DNA of 44,485 nucleotides from positions 1,707 through 46,191 of the forward strand of contig NZ_FMXE01000036.1 of the NCBI RefSeq assembly GCF_900103735.1. The letters run 5' to 3'. Below are positions 1-7,182 of the stretch, one piece after another. Numbering within the stretch: the stretch's first letter is position 1; every line of letters starts with the position of its first letter. The stretch is from Algoriphagus alkaliphilus. GTDB lineage: Bacteria > Bacteroidota > Bacteroidia > Cytophagales > Cyclobacteriaceae. The translations under genes and the position numbers were made by a program. Under the pieces are notes generated by a model. The model was not told the origin of the DNA and did no database searches. It saw only the letters and a program-made list of their open reading frames with translations.

Positions 1-64
1 CACTCACCGGGGCAAGCTGTGATTTCCACTGGAAACTAACAGTTGACAATTAATTATCCCCAAG

Positions 65-98
65 AACTTTTCCAAAATTCTAGAACTTTGGAAAAGTT
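65..98. repeat. Perfect 12-bp inverted repeat
   Basis: AACTTTTCCAAA at 65-76 is exactly complementary to TTTGGAAAAGTT at 87-98, with a 10-base loop. It lies near the left edge of the window with no gene visible around it. It could be a terminator for a gene outside the window or a dispersed palindromic element. There is no U-run directly after either arm, so I do not call it a classical terminator. Confidence 0.6.
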
Positions 99-120
99 GC
101 CTTGAATAATTTTCCCCCTT

Positions 121-170
121 CACAAAAAAAATCCCGAAGCTCACCCAAGCTTCGGGAAAAACAAAAAAAA
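121..170 (-). terminator. Rho-independent terminator of the DUF4397 lipoprotein gene
   Basis: A 9-bp stem (CCCGAAGCT at 133-141, AGCTTCGGG at 148-156) has a 6-base loop. Read on the minus strand, the stem is followed by a run of seven or eight T. It sits about 35 bp beyond the stop codon of the minus-strand gene ending at 190. Confidence 0.85.
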
Positions 171-189
171 TAAGGCGTATTTAAAAATT

Positions 190-918
190 CTAATAGTTGA
201 TAAAGTTGGTAATTAGCTGAATATCAAGTTTTTTACTACCTGTACTTTCGGCGCTTAGTCCTCTTAAAATCAGCGAGTACACCCGGTTTCCTTTCAGATC
301 CAAGGTCCCGGATTGGATCAGTGTTTCGCCGGTTGCCTTGGATTTTACTTTCAGCGTGACATTACCCGGATTCAACTCCTTAAATTCAGAAACTGACTTG
401 AACTCAGAATCTGAAACCAGCGGAGCACTTATTCCGGATAGTTCCAAATACACTTTTTCCGTGTCAGGTGAGAGGTGAACAAAGCGTAGCTGCGTTTTTG
501 AGGAGCTTGGTTCCTTCCAGATATCTTTTACCAAAATAGCATCGATCCCGGAAGCTTTATCTGCCACAAAAACTGAATACACCGTATCTGCTTTCAGCAC
601 AAATCTTTTTTCCAGTAGGGAAGTAGCGGAGTTGAAAGCCGAAAAACGAAAGTTTCGGGAGCCAGGGTAAAAAGCACTGTAAGGTAAAATCTGTGTATAC
701 TCGACAGGCGTCTGATTGACCCGGTTTTGATTGGCAAAGATATCCATGGCTGGAGCCCCCGAAGCTCCCTGAAAAATGGAGACGTAGGCTGCCGGTGGCA
801 AACTGGGAGAGTCGAGGTTATCCAGACAGCCCGTAAGCAGAAGGGAGCCGGCAAGAATTCCTGAAGCCATCATCAATCCCTTGCGGGTGATGGCTTTAAT
901 ATTTGAACGGATACTCAT
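190..918 (-). CDS. DUF4397-like lipoprotein
   Basis: A predicted outer or periplasmic lipoprotein of 242 residues. I start it at the ATG at 918 because the next residues form a lipoprotein signal: basic N-terminus, hydrophobic stretch, then LLTGC with the acylated Cys at residue 31. An in-frame ATG at 1023 would add 35 residues that spoil the signal peptide. The mature part contains a YVSIFQGASGAPAMDIF-type segment, a later LRFVHLSPDTEKVYLEL segment and an alternating beta pattern, which fit the DUF4397 beta-sandwich family of Bacteroidota. Function is unknown. It is a single-gene unit with its own terminator at 121-170. Confidence 0.75.
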   Translation of the reverse strand: MSIRSNIKAITRKGLMMASGILAGSLLLTGCLDNLDSPSLPPAAYVSIFQGASGAPAMDIFANQNRVNQTPVEYTQILPYSAFYPGSRNFRFSAFNSATSLLEKRFVLKADTVYSVFVADKASGIDAILVKDIWKEPSSSKTQLRFVHLSPDTEKVYLELSGISAPLVSDSEFKSVSEFKELNPGNVTLKVKSKATGETLIQSGTLDLKGNRVYSLILRGLSAESTGSKKLDIQLITNFINY

Positions 919-1302
919 AAATGTTGGGATTAGGTTTTCAAATTTGTCTCTATGACGATGTATGGCATATTTTCGCTTCAGGTATTCCAAAAAAAATAAC
1001 ACATCCGTCCTCACTTGTTCCATTGAGGATTGATCCCTCTATTTTTGCGCCCGCTATCGGAGCGAAGATGACTCGATTAAACCTAAGAAGGATTGATTAC
1101 TTGTGCTCTTTTTCCGTTGCAGTAAAAAGTTCAGCGCAGACCTGTCTGCCGTAGGTAGGGTGTACAGAGAGTTTTTGACACAAAGTCACCGGAGCAGCAA
1201 GTTTTAAGTATATGAAATATATTGAAAAATAGTGTTCTTAGAATCAAATTTTTGAATGGATAAGCGAAAGAATATGGAACTTGCCGAAAATCTACCAGAC
1301 TA
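919..1302. other. Intergenic region with a copy of a dispersed repeat
   Basis: This divergent intergenic region separates the DUF4397 lipoprotein from the pyruvate kinase-like gene. Bases about 1088-1170 contain a degenerate repeat (ggattgatta... ctctttttccgttgcagtaaaaa ... cgcagacctgtctgccg). It matches similar stretches at about 2833-3060. An open frame at 921-1154 is made of this repeat and is not credible as a gene. A 15-codon frame at 1256-1303 is listed separately. Confidence 0.55.
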
Positions 1303-1303
1303 A
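1256..1303 (+). other. Possible 15-codon leader ORF overlapping the next start
   Basis: ATG at 1256 opens a 15-codon frame (MDKRKNMELAENLPD) whose TAA at 1301-1303 shares its last A with the ATG at 1303, giving a TAATG overlap typical of translational coupling. It may be a leader peptide. It may instead be the displaced true N-terminus of the downstream protein, or chance. Confidence 0.3.
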
Positions 1304-2766
1304 TGCTCGATTCGATGAACCAAATGAAAATGCAATTGAACTCCCTTCGTCAATCGATGAATCGGGTGGAAGAGGAGTTTGAAGGCTTGCTTGCCGATAT
1401 TCCTCCACATAACCGCATATCAGCAATCAATTTTTTAAAGTATCTGATTCTCCGCAAAACAGACGTTCGAGACCTTCAGATCCTGCTTCATGAAAATGGG
1501 CTTTCTTCTTTGGCGAGTTGTGAAAGCCATACGCAGCGGCAAATAGAAATGACTCTCCAGCATTTGGGTGAGAAGTTTGAGAAACTGGATTCCTGCACGA
1601 CGGATTTTGGGAGTAAAAAAATCGAAGAAAGTAGTCAACAGCTTTTTGGTCCAAAGCCAGAAAATTGGTTTGCTTCCATAATGGTGACATTTGACTCGGT
1701 ATTTTTAGCAGAAAAAGATCTGATCCCGAAGCTTTTGAAAAAGGGAATGAGCACTGCACGGATCAATTGCGCACACGATGATGAATCTGTTTGGCAGGAA
1801 ATGGTGGACAAAATCCGTCTGGCAAGTAAAATTACGGGCCTTCCCTGCAAAATTCACGTGGATCTCGCAGGGCCAAAAATCAGAACCAAACTGCTGACAA
1901 AAGGGAAAGACAAAGGGCGGGTTAAGATAAAAATCGGAGAAACGATTTGGCTGAGTGATTCAGCCAAAGGGTTTAAAGCCAAAGAAATTGTGATTAGCCC
2001 CAATGAATCTGGAGTGATCGCTGGTTTGAAGATTGGAGATCGGGTTTTTATCGATGATGGATTAATTATGTGCTTGGTGCAGAGGGTTGATAAGGACAAA
2101 GCTTTGCTAAAGATTGAGCGTATTTCTTCCAAAAAACCATTTATTAAAGCTGAAAAAGGAATTAATTTTCCGGATTGTTCCCTACAGGTTTCTTCGCTTA
2201 CGGATTTTGATAAAAAGTGTCTTCCCTTTGTCTGCGCAAATGCGGATACAGTAGGGTTTTCTTTTGTAAGGTCCAGTCGGGATATTGCTGATTTGCGGGC
2301 CGCTTTGAAGGAGGTAGAGGCTGATATCCCTTTTATGATCCTAAAAATTGAAACACATGAATCAGTCAAAAATCTACCTTCCTTACTATTGGAAGGAATG
2401 AAAGACGCTGATTTTGGAGTGATGATTGCGCGTGGAGACTTGGCCGTAGAGATCGGCTTTGAGCGATTGGTGGAGATTCAGGATCAGATTTTGTGGCTTT
2501 GCGAAGCGGCACATGTACCGGTAATATGGGCCACTCAGGTGCTGGAAAATCTGCATAAATCGGGTGTGGCCACGCGCGCTGAGGTTACTGATGCAGGCCA
2601 TGCCTCAAGGGCCGAATGCATCATGATCAACAAAGGCAAACACACGATGGAGGTCTTAAAGACACTTCGTGATATTTCTCAGCGGAGTGTTGCCCTTCGT
2701 GTCAAAAACCGACTGGTATACCGACCTTTGAAGATCGCTGCGGATTTTTTTGGAGAGAAATCCTAA
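1303..2766 (+). CDS. Pyruvate kinase-like protein with an N-terminal helical extension
   Basis: A 487-residue protein. Residues 1 to about 120 are a charged, probably helical region unlike normal pyruvate kinase. From about 125 on, a pyruvate kinase TIM barrel is recognisable. It includes the metal and substrate segment HVDLAGPKIRTKL (B-domain edge), SFVRSSRD, the catalytic-lysine strand ILKIETHESV, the metal-site motif MIARGDLAVEIGFERL, and TQVLENL...TRAEVTDA in place of the usual TQMLES...TRAEVSDV. The substrate loop NFSHG is replaced by NCAHDD. The usual C-terminal regulatory domain of roughly 120 residues is missing, because the protein ends soon after the barrel. The normal reaction is PEP + ADP to pyruvate + ATP. 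Whether this form is a catabolic enzyme is open. Starts at 1315 or 1324 are also possible. Confidence 0.8.
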   Translation: MLDSMNQMKMQLNSLRQSMNRVEEEFEGLLADIPPHNRISAINFLKYLILRKTDVRDLQILLHENGLSSLASCESHTQRQIEMTLQHLGEKFEKLDSCTTDFGSKKIEESSQQLFGPKPENWFASIMVTFDSVFLAEKDLIPKLLKKGMSTARINCAHDDESVWQEMVDKIRLASKITGLPCKIHVDLAGPKIRTKLLTKGKDKGRVKIKIGETIWLSDSAKGFKAKEIVISPNESGVIAGLKIGDRVFIDDGLIMCLVQRVDKDKALLKIERISSKKPFIKAEKGINFPDCSLQVSSLTDFDKKCLPFVCANADTVGFSFVRSSRDIADLRAALKEVEADIPFMILKIETHESVKNLPSLLLEGMKDADFGVMIARGDLAVEIGFERLVEIQDQILWLCEAAHVPVIWATQVLENLHKSGVATRAEVTDAGHASRAECIMINKGKHTMEVLKTLRDISQRSVALRVKNRLVYRPLKIAADFFGEKS

Positions 2767-3187
2767 GGGGAATAATATTTGCCACAAAGGCCATAAGGCA
2801 CAAAGTTTTTGATAAATCCCCTAAGAGTTTCCCGCAGACCTGACTGCCGTCAGGCAAGTTATACGCGGAAAAAGACGCAGACCTTCGCGGATTTTCAGAA
2901 GCTCCTTTAAAGGTTTGAATCTGCCATCTTTGTGTCCTCAATCAGAGCGAGAGCGACTGGATCTCACCTCTTGGGGATTGATTAGTCCATCTCTTTTTCC
3001 TTTGCGGTGAAAAAAATGCTATAAAATCACCGCAGAGGGGCAGAGACCGCTGAGATTTTTAGCTAAGCTCTCACTCTTTCTATTGAAGGTCGATTAACTA
3101 CTCTCATTTTCCTTTGAGGTAATAAAATCATTTCAATCCTGCCCACCAGCTGGCAGGGTTTCGGAAATTTCGATGCCAATAAGGTTC
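2767..3187. repeat. Intergenic block of degenerate dispersed repeats
   Basis: These 421 bp hold no credible gene. They contain cacaaag-type words near 2780-2805, a palindromic GACCTGACTGCCGTCAGGCA segment near 2838-2858, cgcagac and accgcagagg words, two copies of a block ending in (t)tttcctttg(c/a)ggt(g/a)a near 2975-3010 and 3085-3125, and a second palindrome CCTGCCCACCAGCTGGCAGG at about 3138. The same block occurs at 1088-1170, and a variant occurs at 25427-25515. Confidence 0.65.
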
Positions 3188-6181
3188 CTAGTTGTTGATC
3201 TTTGTCGTGTCAGGCTTGGCTTTTGGCCTTACAATCAAGCCTTTCAGTAGCGTTTTTGCTTCATCCACTGCTTTTCCGGTAGACTGATTTACCTTTTTCT
3301 CCAGCTCCTTCTTGACGCTATCCTGGACCACTTCTGCTTTCAATTTGATCTCCTGCTTGATACTGTCCTGTGCAGCCTGAAATTGCGCCGTAGCCTTTGC
3401 CTGCAAGTTGTCCTTCTCTGAATCAAATCGGGATTTCAATGCATTGGTCAGTAAATTCTCAATGCTGTTGCCCCCTGCAAGGCTGATTTTGGGTTGATTA
3501 TAGGTTCCTGATAGATTGAGTGCAATCGGAATTAAAGTTGATGTGCTTGCCTCAGAGCCGGAGATAGTAGCCAAAATAGAATTTGCCTGCGCGCCGAATT
3601 GTCCGGCAGGAACCTGCATATTCAACAAGTAGCTGATCGATCCGTCAAAACCCGTGCTGCCCTGAATAGTAGTTTGGTAATCCCAAAGACGCAGATCGAA
3701 TGGTTTCACTTCCATTCTTCCATTTTCGATCACTATCGGGATGGAAATATTTTTCAAAGTTAGCGTGTTGCCATCTTTAAGTCGGGTCAAATTGGTCACA
3801 GCCTCCAATATTTTGCTGTCTTTGAGAGCAGCCTCTGCCACTTTAAGGATCCCTTTTACATCGATCGAAGAGAGGACAGGCATCATATTTTGACCTAAAA
3901 GGCCGGAGAAACTGATGTTGGTATTGACCCTTCCTGTGATGTCGCGGGCTATCGGAGCGAAAGCTTTGACGGTTTCCAGACTTTCGAATGCCTTGGCAAT
4001 ACTGAGTTCTGAAATGTCCAGTTTGAAATCAAAGATCGGCGCTGCCAGATTTCTGGGATCATAATTTCCATTTAGTTTGATCCGTCCATCCAAAGTTTTC
4101 ATTCCAGTTTCTGAAAATTGCAGTACCCCGTTTCTCAGTGTCATATTTCCTGTTACTTCCTTCAGATTGAATTTTTCATACAGCACCTCATCGGCAGCTA
4201 AACTCATGGTGAAATCAATGTTTTCGGGCAGTGGAATGACCTCCATCTCTTCACTTCCGGTGTCTGCCGTACTGCTGCTCATCCATTCATTCAGATCAAA
4301 TCTGGAGCTGTTCAGGTTGAGTTGACCTTTCAAAACTCCTTTGTCTGAAAGTAAGTAATCCATGTAATTGGAAAGGTAACCACTGGCTTCTAGTGGACTT
4401 TTTCCGAGTTGGGATTTGAATTGGGTCAGGTTGGCCCGCTGGGGATTGAAATCCGCCTGGGATTCAATGATCCGCACGCCCTGTGGGAAATCTTTTGATT
4501 CGTAGTAAAGATTACGGATGTCCATCGTGCCAGAAGCCTGCAAACGATCGTAGCGTTCTTTTTCCACATCGGTATAGGACCCCGTGGTCTTTAGATCGGC
4601 TTTGATCAATCCTTCCAGTTTGGTGTCAGCAATCGGGAAGATAGCCGTCAATTTTTTCAAGTCGAGTACACCTTCCACAGCCCCATTCCAGTTGAGAGCT
4701 TCGAAATCATTAATTTTCAGGTTTCCTTCGATTTCTTCACCCTCGAGATGAAAGCCGAACGAGCTGACATCCATGAAGAAATCCTGCATAGTTCCTTTCT
4801 GGTTTTGGATTGTTGCTTTGGCATGAAGTTTTTCCAATGGCACAGGGTAATCGGTATTCTGAATAAATCCATTTTCCAGATTCAGTCGGATATCCATGCT
4901 TGGAAGGACTTTGGCAGCGGAGTCATAGCGCCCTTTTGCACTTGCGTTGAAATCAAGCATTCCGGCCAATTGCGTTTTATCGATCGGGAAAATGGAAGTG
5001 AGTTCTTTAAGGTTCAGTTTTCCGATCAATTTTCCTTCCATGTCATAGTCACGAAGATTTGCAAGGGAGAAATTGCCGGATAGGGGATTGGAACCCAAAT
5101 TCATGGAAAATACAGGAATGGAAACTGTCGTGTTGTCCAGGTTGGTTGTTTCATTTTTCGCCTGAAAATTCAGGTTGATATCCCTGACAGGCAAGGGCAG
5201 ATCGGGATATTGAAACATACCGTCTTTGACTTCCAGTTTGACATCGAATGCGGGGAAAACATTTTCTCCGTAAAGGCCTTTCACAAAACCTTCGAATGAA
5301 AGCGATCCGGAGGTCTTGAGGGAGGAAAAACTTTCGGTGTAAATGCCCGGAACCAGCGAAAGGATATTTTTGAAATCCGTCTCCTTGCTTTCAAAAGTAA
5401 GGTCAAGGGCAATTCCATCCTCAGGAAGTCCGATGACCCCCCTCAGGTCAAACAGAAAGTCATTGAGCGCAAACCGTCCCTCTGCCAGGGTAAACTTCAT
5501 CTGCTCCAGATCAACATGGAGTAGTGTCTCTCCTTGAAACTTTTTATTGCTCATGTAGTGAACTCCCCCGTAATTGACATCTGCAATCATGGCGCTCAGC
5601 TGTAATGGCAAGTCATAGACATCCAATGTAAACCGGCCGCTGCCTTTTGCCTCGATTTCGGCCAAAGCCATAACCAACTTCTGAGAGCGGTCGTCGAAAA
5701 TCAGGCTGACACCCTTGACTTCGAGAAGTTCGATTCCCAGCTTAAAGTTGCTGGGTGCTTTCGGTTCTGTGCCTATTGACTCTTTGGCAATGTCATAGTT
5801 GGCACGGCCATCTTCCAAAACTTTGATGTAAAGTTCCCCTCCATTGAGATGAAGTCCGGTAAGAGTGGGGAAATCTTCGAAAAGGACAGATCTGAGATTA
5901 AAGTCCATAGTCAGTTCATCGGCATGGACCAAAGTGTCACTTTCGAAAGGCTCCAATCCCACGATCCCGAAATCGCCTAGTCCGGCACTGACATTGGGAA
6001 AATGACGGAACAAACTCAGTGAAACCTGATTCGGGTCATAGTAGACTTTGGCGTTTAAGGCTTGATCAAGCTCCTTATTGATACGGGCGATGATTTTGTC
6101 TTTGAACAAAAAAGGTATGGCAACTGCGGCCCCTATCAAAAACACAAAAACACCCAGGAAAATAAGTATCGCTTTCTTCAT
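3188..6181 (-). CDS. AsmA family protein (large, N-terminally anchored)
   Basis: A 997-residue protein with one N-terminal transmembrane helix (residues about 4-27) followed by a very long beta-rich body. The segment directly after the anchor (ARINKELDQALNAKVYYDP, then repeated SLSLFRHFP and DELTMDFNLRSVL strands) matches the AsmA N-terminal pattern. Several hundred residues of repeated DLKKLTAIFPI / LNLKELTSIFPI units follow. The C-terminal AsmA_2-like part (FDGSISYLLNMQVP) leads into a charged Lys/Glu/Gln coiled region (about 915-985). AsmA-type proteins are repeating-beta-groove proteins implicated in lipid transport to the outer membrane. That role is inferred here. The gene stands alone on the minus strand with no clear terminator, and repeat DNA follows it. 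Confidence 0.85.
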   Translation of the reverse strand: MKKAILIFLGVFVFLIGAAVAIPFLFKDKIIARINKELDQALNAKVYYDPNQVSLSLFRHFPNVSAGLGDFGIVGLEPFESDTLVHADELTMDFNLRSVLFEDFPTLTGLHLNGGELYIKVLEDGRANYDIAKESIGTEPKAPSNFKLGIELLEVKGVSLIFDDRSQKLVMALAEIEAKGSGRFTLDVYDLPLQLSAMIADVNYGGVHYMSNKKFQGETLLHVDLEQMKFTLAEGRFALNDFLFDLRGVIGLPEDGIALDLTFESKETDFKNILSLVPGIYTESFSSLKTSGSLSFEGFVKGLYGENVFPAFDVKLEVKDGMFQYPDLPLPVRDINLNFQAKNETTNLDNTTVSIPVFSMNLGSNPLSGNFSLANLRDYDMEGKLIGKLNLKELTSIFPIDKTQLAGMLDFNASAKGRYDSAAKVLPSMDIRLNLENGFIQNTDYPVPLEKLHAKATIQNQKGTMQDFFMDVSSFGFHLEGEEIEGNLKINDFEALNWNGAVEGVLDLKKLTAIFPIADTKLEGLIKADLKTTGSYTDVEKERYDRLQASGTMDIRNLYYESKDFPQGVRIIESQADFNPQRANLTQFKSQLGKSPLEASGYLSNYMDYLLSDKGVLKGQLNLNSSRFDLNEWMSSSTADTGSEEMEVIPLPENIDFTMSLAADEVLYEKFNLKEVTGNMTLRNGVLQFSETGMKTLDGRIKLNGNYDPRNLAAPIFDFKLDISELSIAKAFESLETVKAFAPIARDITGRVNTNISFSGLLGQNMMPVLSSIDVKGILKVAEAALKDSKILEAVTNLTRLKDGNTLTLKNISIPIVIENGRMEVKPFDLRLWDYQTTIQGSTGFDGSISYLLNMQVPAGQFGAQANSILATISGSEASTSTLIPIALNLSGTYNQPKISLAGGNSIENLLTNALKSRFDSEKDNLQAKATAQFQAAQDSIKQEIKLKAEVVQDSVKKELEKKVNQSTGKAVDEAKTLLKGLIVRPKAKPDTTKINN

Positions 6182-6647
6182 TTCTTTTTACCTTTTGCTT
6201 ACCTCTGAACAACGGAAGGAAGCTAGTTAAGATTCAAATGTAGTGGACTGATACTTGTTTAGGCATTTCATTTAACAAAAGTTCACCAATGGATTGTCCA
6301 AACTTTACTGCTTTCGGTTTTGGGATTCGAATTGAAGATTTTTTACATTGTATCTAAATGGATGAAACCTAAAATCTCTAGTGAGTTAGATTTTTTTAAT
6401 TCTAACTGATTTTTTCAAGTGCTTATTATTTGATTTTTGAAGTTTAGGCCTGCCAAACTGCGCCAGTGCCCGCCTCAAGGAGAGCAAGAAATCTTACCTA
6501 GCTGATAATTATCTCTTTGCGTGACTTTTTCTTTATGGCACATTTCATTGCCTTTGATTTACATTTTTTACCTGAATGTTTGGCACTAGTCAAAAAAGTA
6601 AAAAACTATCCACACAAGTCCCTAATATCACATTCAAATCCACACCT
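6182..6647. other. Long divergent intergenic region with one hairpin
   Basis: About 470 bp lie between the AsmA gene and the small NTF2-like gene. A 7-bp hairpin (AGTTAGA at 6384-6390, TCTAACT at 6401-6407) is followed by GATTTTTTC on the plus strand. It looks like a terminator without an adjacent gene. A GCCTGCC...GCCCGCC word near 6450 resembles the dispersed palindromes. I recognise no coding remnant. TCTCTTTG near 6510 is one mismatch from the Bacteroidota -7 box, but I see no convincing -33 box. Confidence 0.4.
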
Positions 6648-7025
6648 ATGGAGACTTTAATGATAGAATCTAAAGCTATTTCTTTATCACAAGAAAAATG
6701 TTCCAGTTTGTTGGAGTTTGACTTAGAGACTTTTTCTCTCCTCTTTGATGAAAGAGGACTTATTTTTTATCCTGATGGAATGGTAGAAACTAAATCTGAA
6801 ATTATCGCAAATCTAAAGTCTGGTAAAACTGTTTTTCAAGGCATTGAAGTTCTGAAAATCCTGGCAAGAAGTTATGGGAGTACCGCTGTGGTTCAAGGGG
6901 AAGGATTTTTTAACATCAAATTACAAGATGAGGAATTCAGTGAGGTCTTGAATTTTATAGATGTGTGGGTTGAAAAAGAGGAGGGATGGAAATTGGTTTC
7001 CGCTCACTTGATCAAAATGGGATGA
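6648..7025 (+). CDS. Small SnoaL/NTF2-like (DUF4440-type) protein
   Basis: About 125 residues from the ATG at 6648. An ATG at 6576 would add 24 residues of low-complexity, Lys/Ser/Thr-rich sequence unlike the family, and a further ATG lies at 6660. The pattern is the cone-shaped NTF2-like fold: an N-terminal helix with LLEFDLETFSLLFDERGLIFYPDGMVETKSEII, then SYGSTAVVQGEGFF, and a final sheet pair VWVEKEEGWKLVSAHLIKM. Many such proteins are of unknown function, and some are isomerases or hydrolases. No signal peptide is visible, so it is probably cytoplasmic, unlike the two secreted relatives at 14.1-15.2 kb. A terminator follows at 7069. Confidence 0.7.
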   Translation: METLMIESKAISLSQEKCSSLLEFDLETFSLLFDERGLIFYPDGMVETKSEIIANLKSGKTVFQGIEVLKILARSYGSTAVVQGEGFFNIKLQDEEFSEVLNFIDVWVEKEEGWKLVSAHLIKMG

Positions 7026-7068
7026 ATAGATTTTTCCATAATGGGTTAAATGCCCCAAAAAGAAAAAA

Positions 7069-7096
7069 CCTTCCTGATTAGCTCAAGAAGGATTTT
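7069..7096 (+). terminator. Terminator of the NTF2-like gene
   Basis: CCTTCCTG at 7069-7076 pairs with CAAGAAGG at 7084-7091 (one mismatch, 7-base loop), followed by ATTTTTA. It lies 44 bp past the stop codon on the plus strand. Confidence 0.7.
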
Positions 7097-7182
7097 TATG
7101 TAAAGCCATTTTTTATCAGTGTGCCTCGTACAAACGACCGGATTTTTAGTTTTTCTTAGGTTTTTTGACTACTACTTCCAAA

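Noticed and set aside
921..1154. 77-codon plus-strand frame
   Set aside because: It is built of intergenic repeat sequence and has no protein-like pattern.
3944..3965. Shared word gctatcggagcgaa with 1052-1065
   Set aside because: The 3.9 kb copy lies in frame inside the AsmA gene and is probably a chance or codon-driven match.
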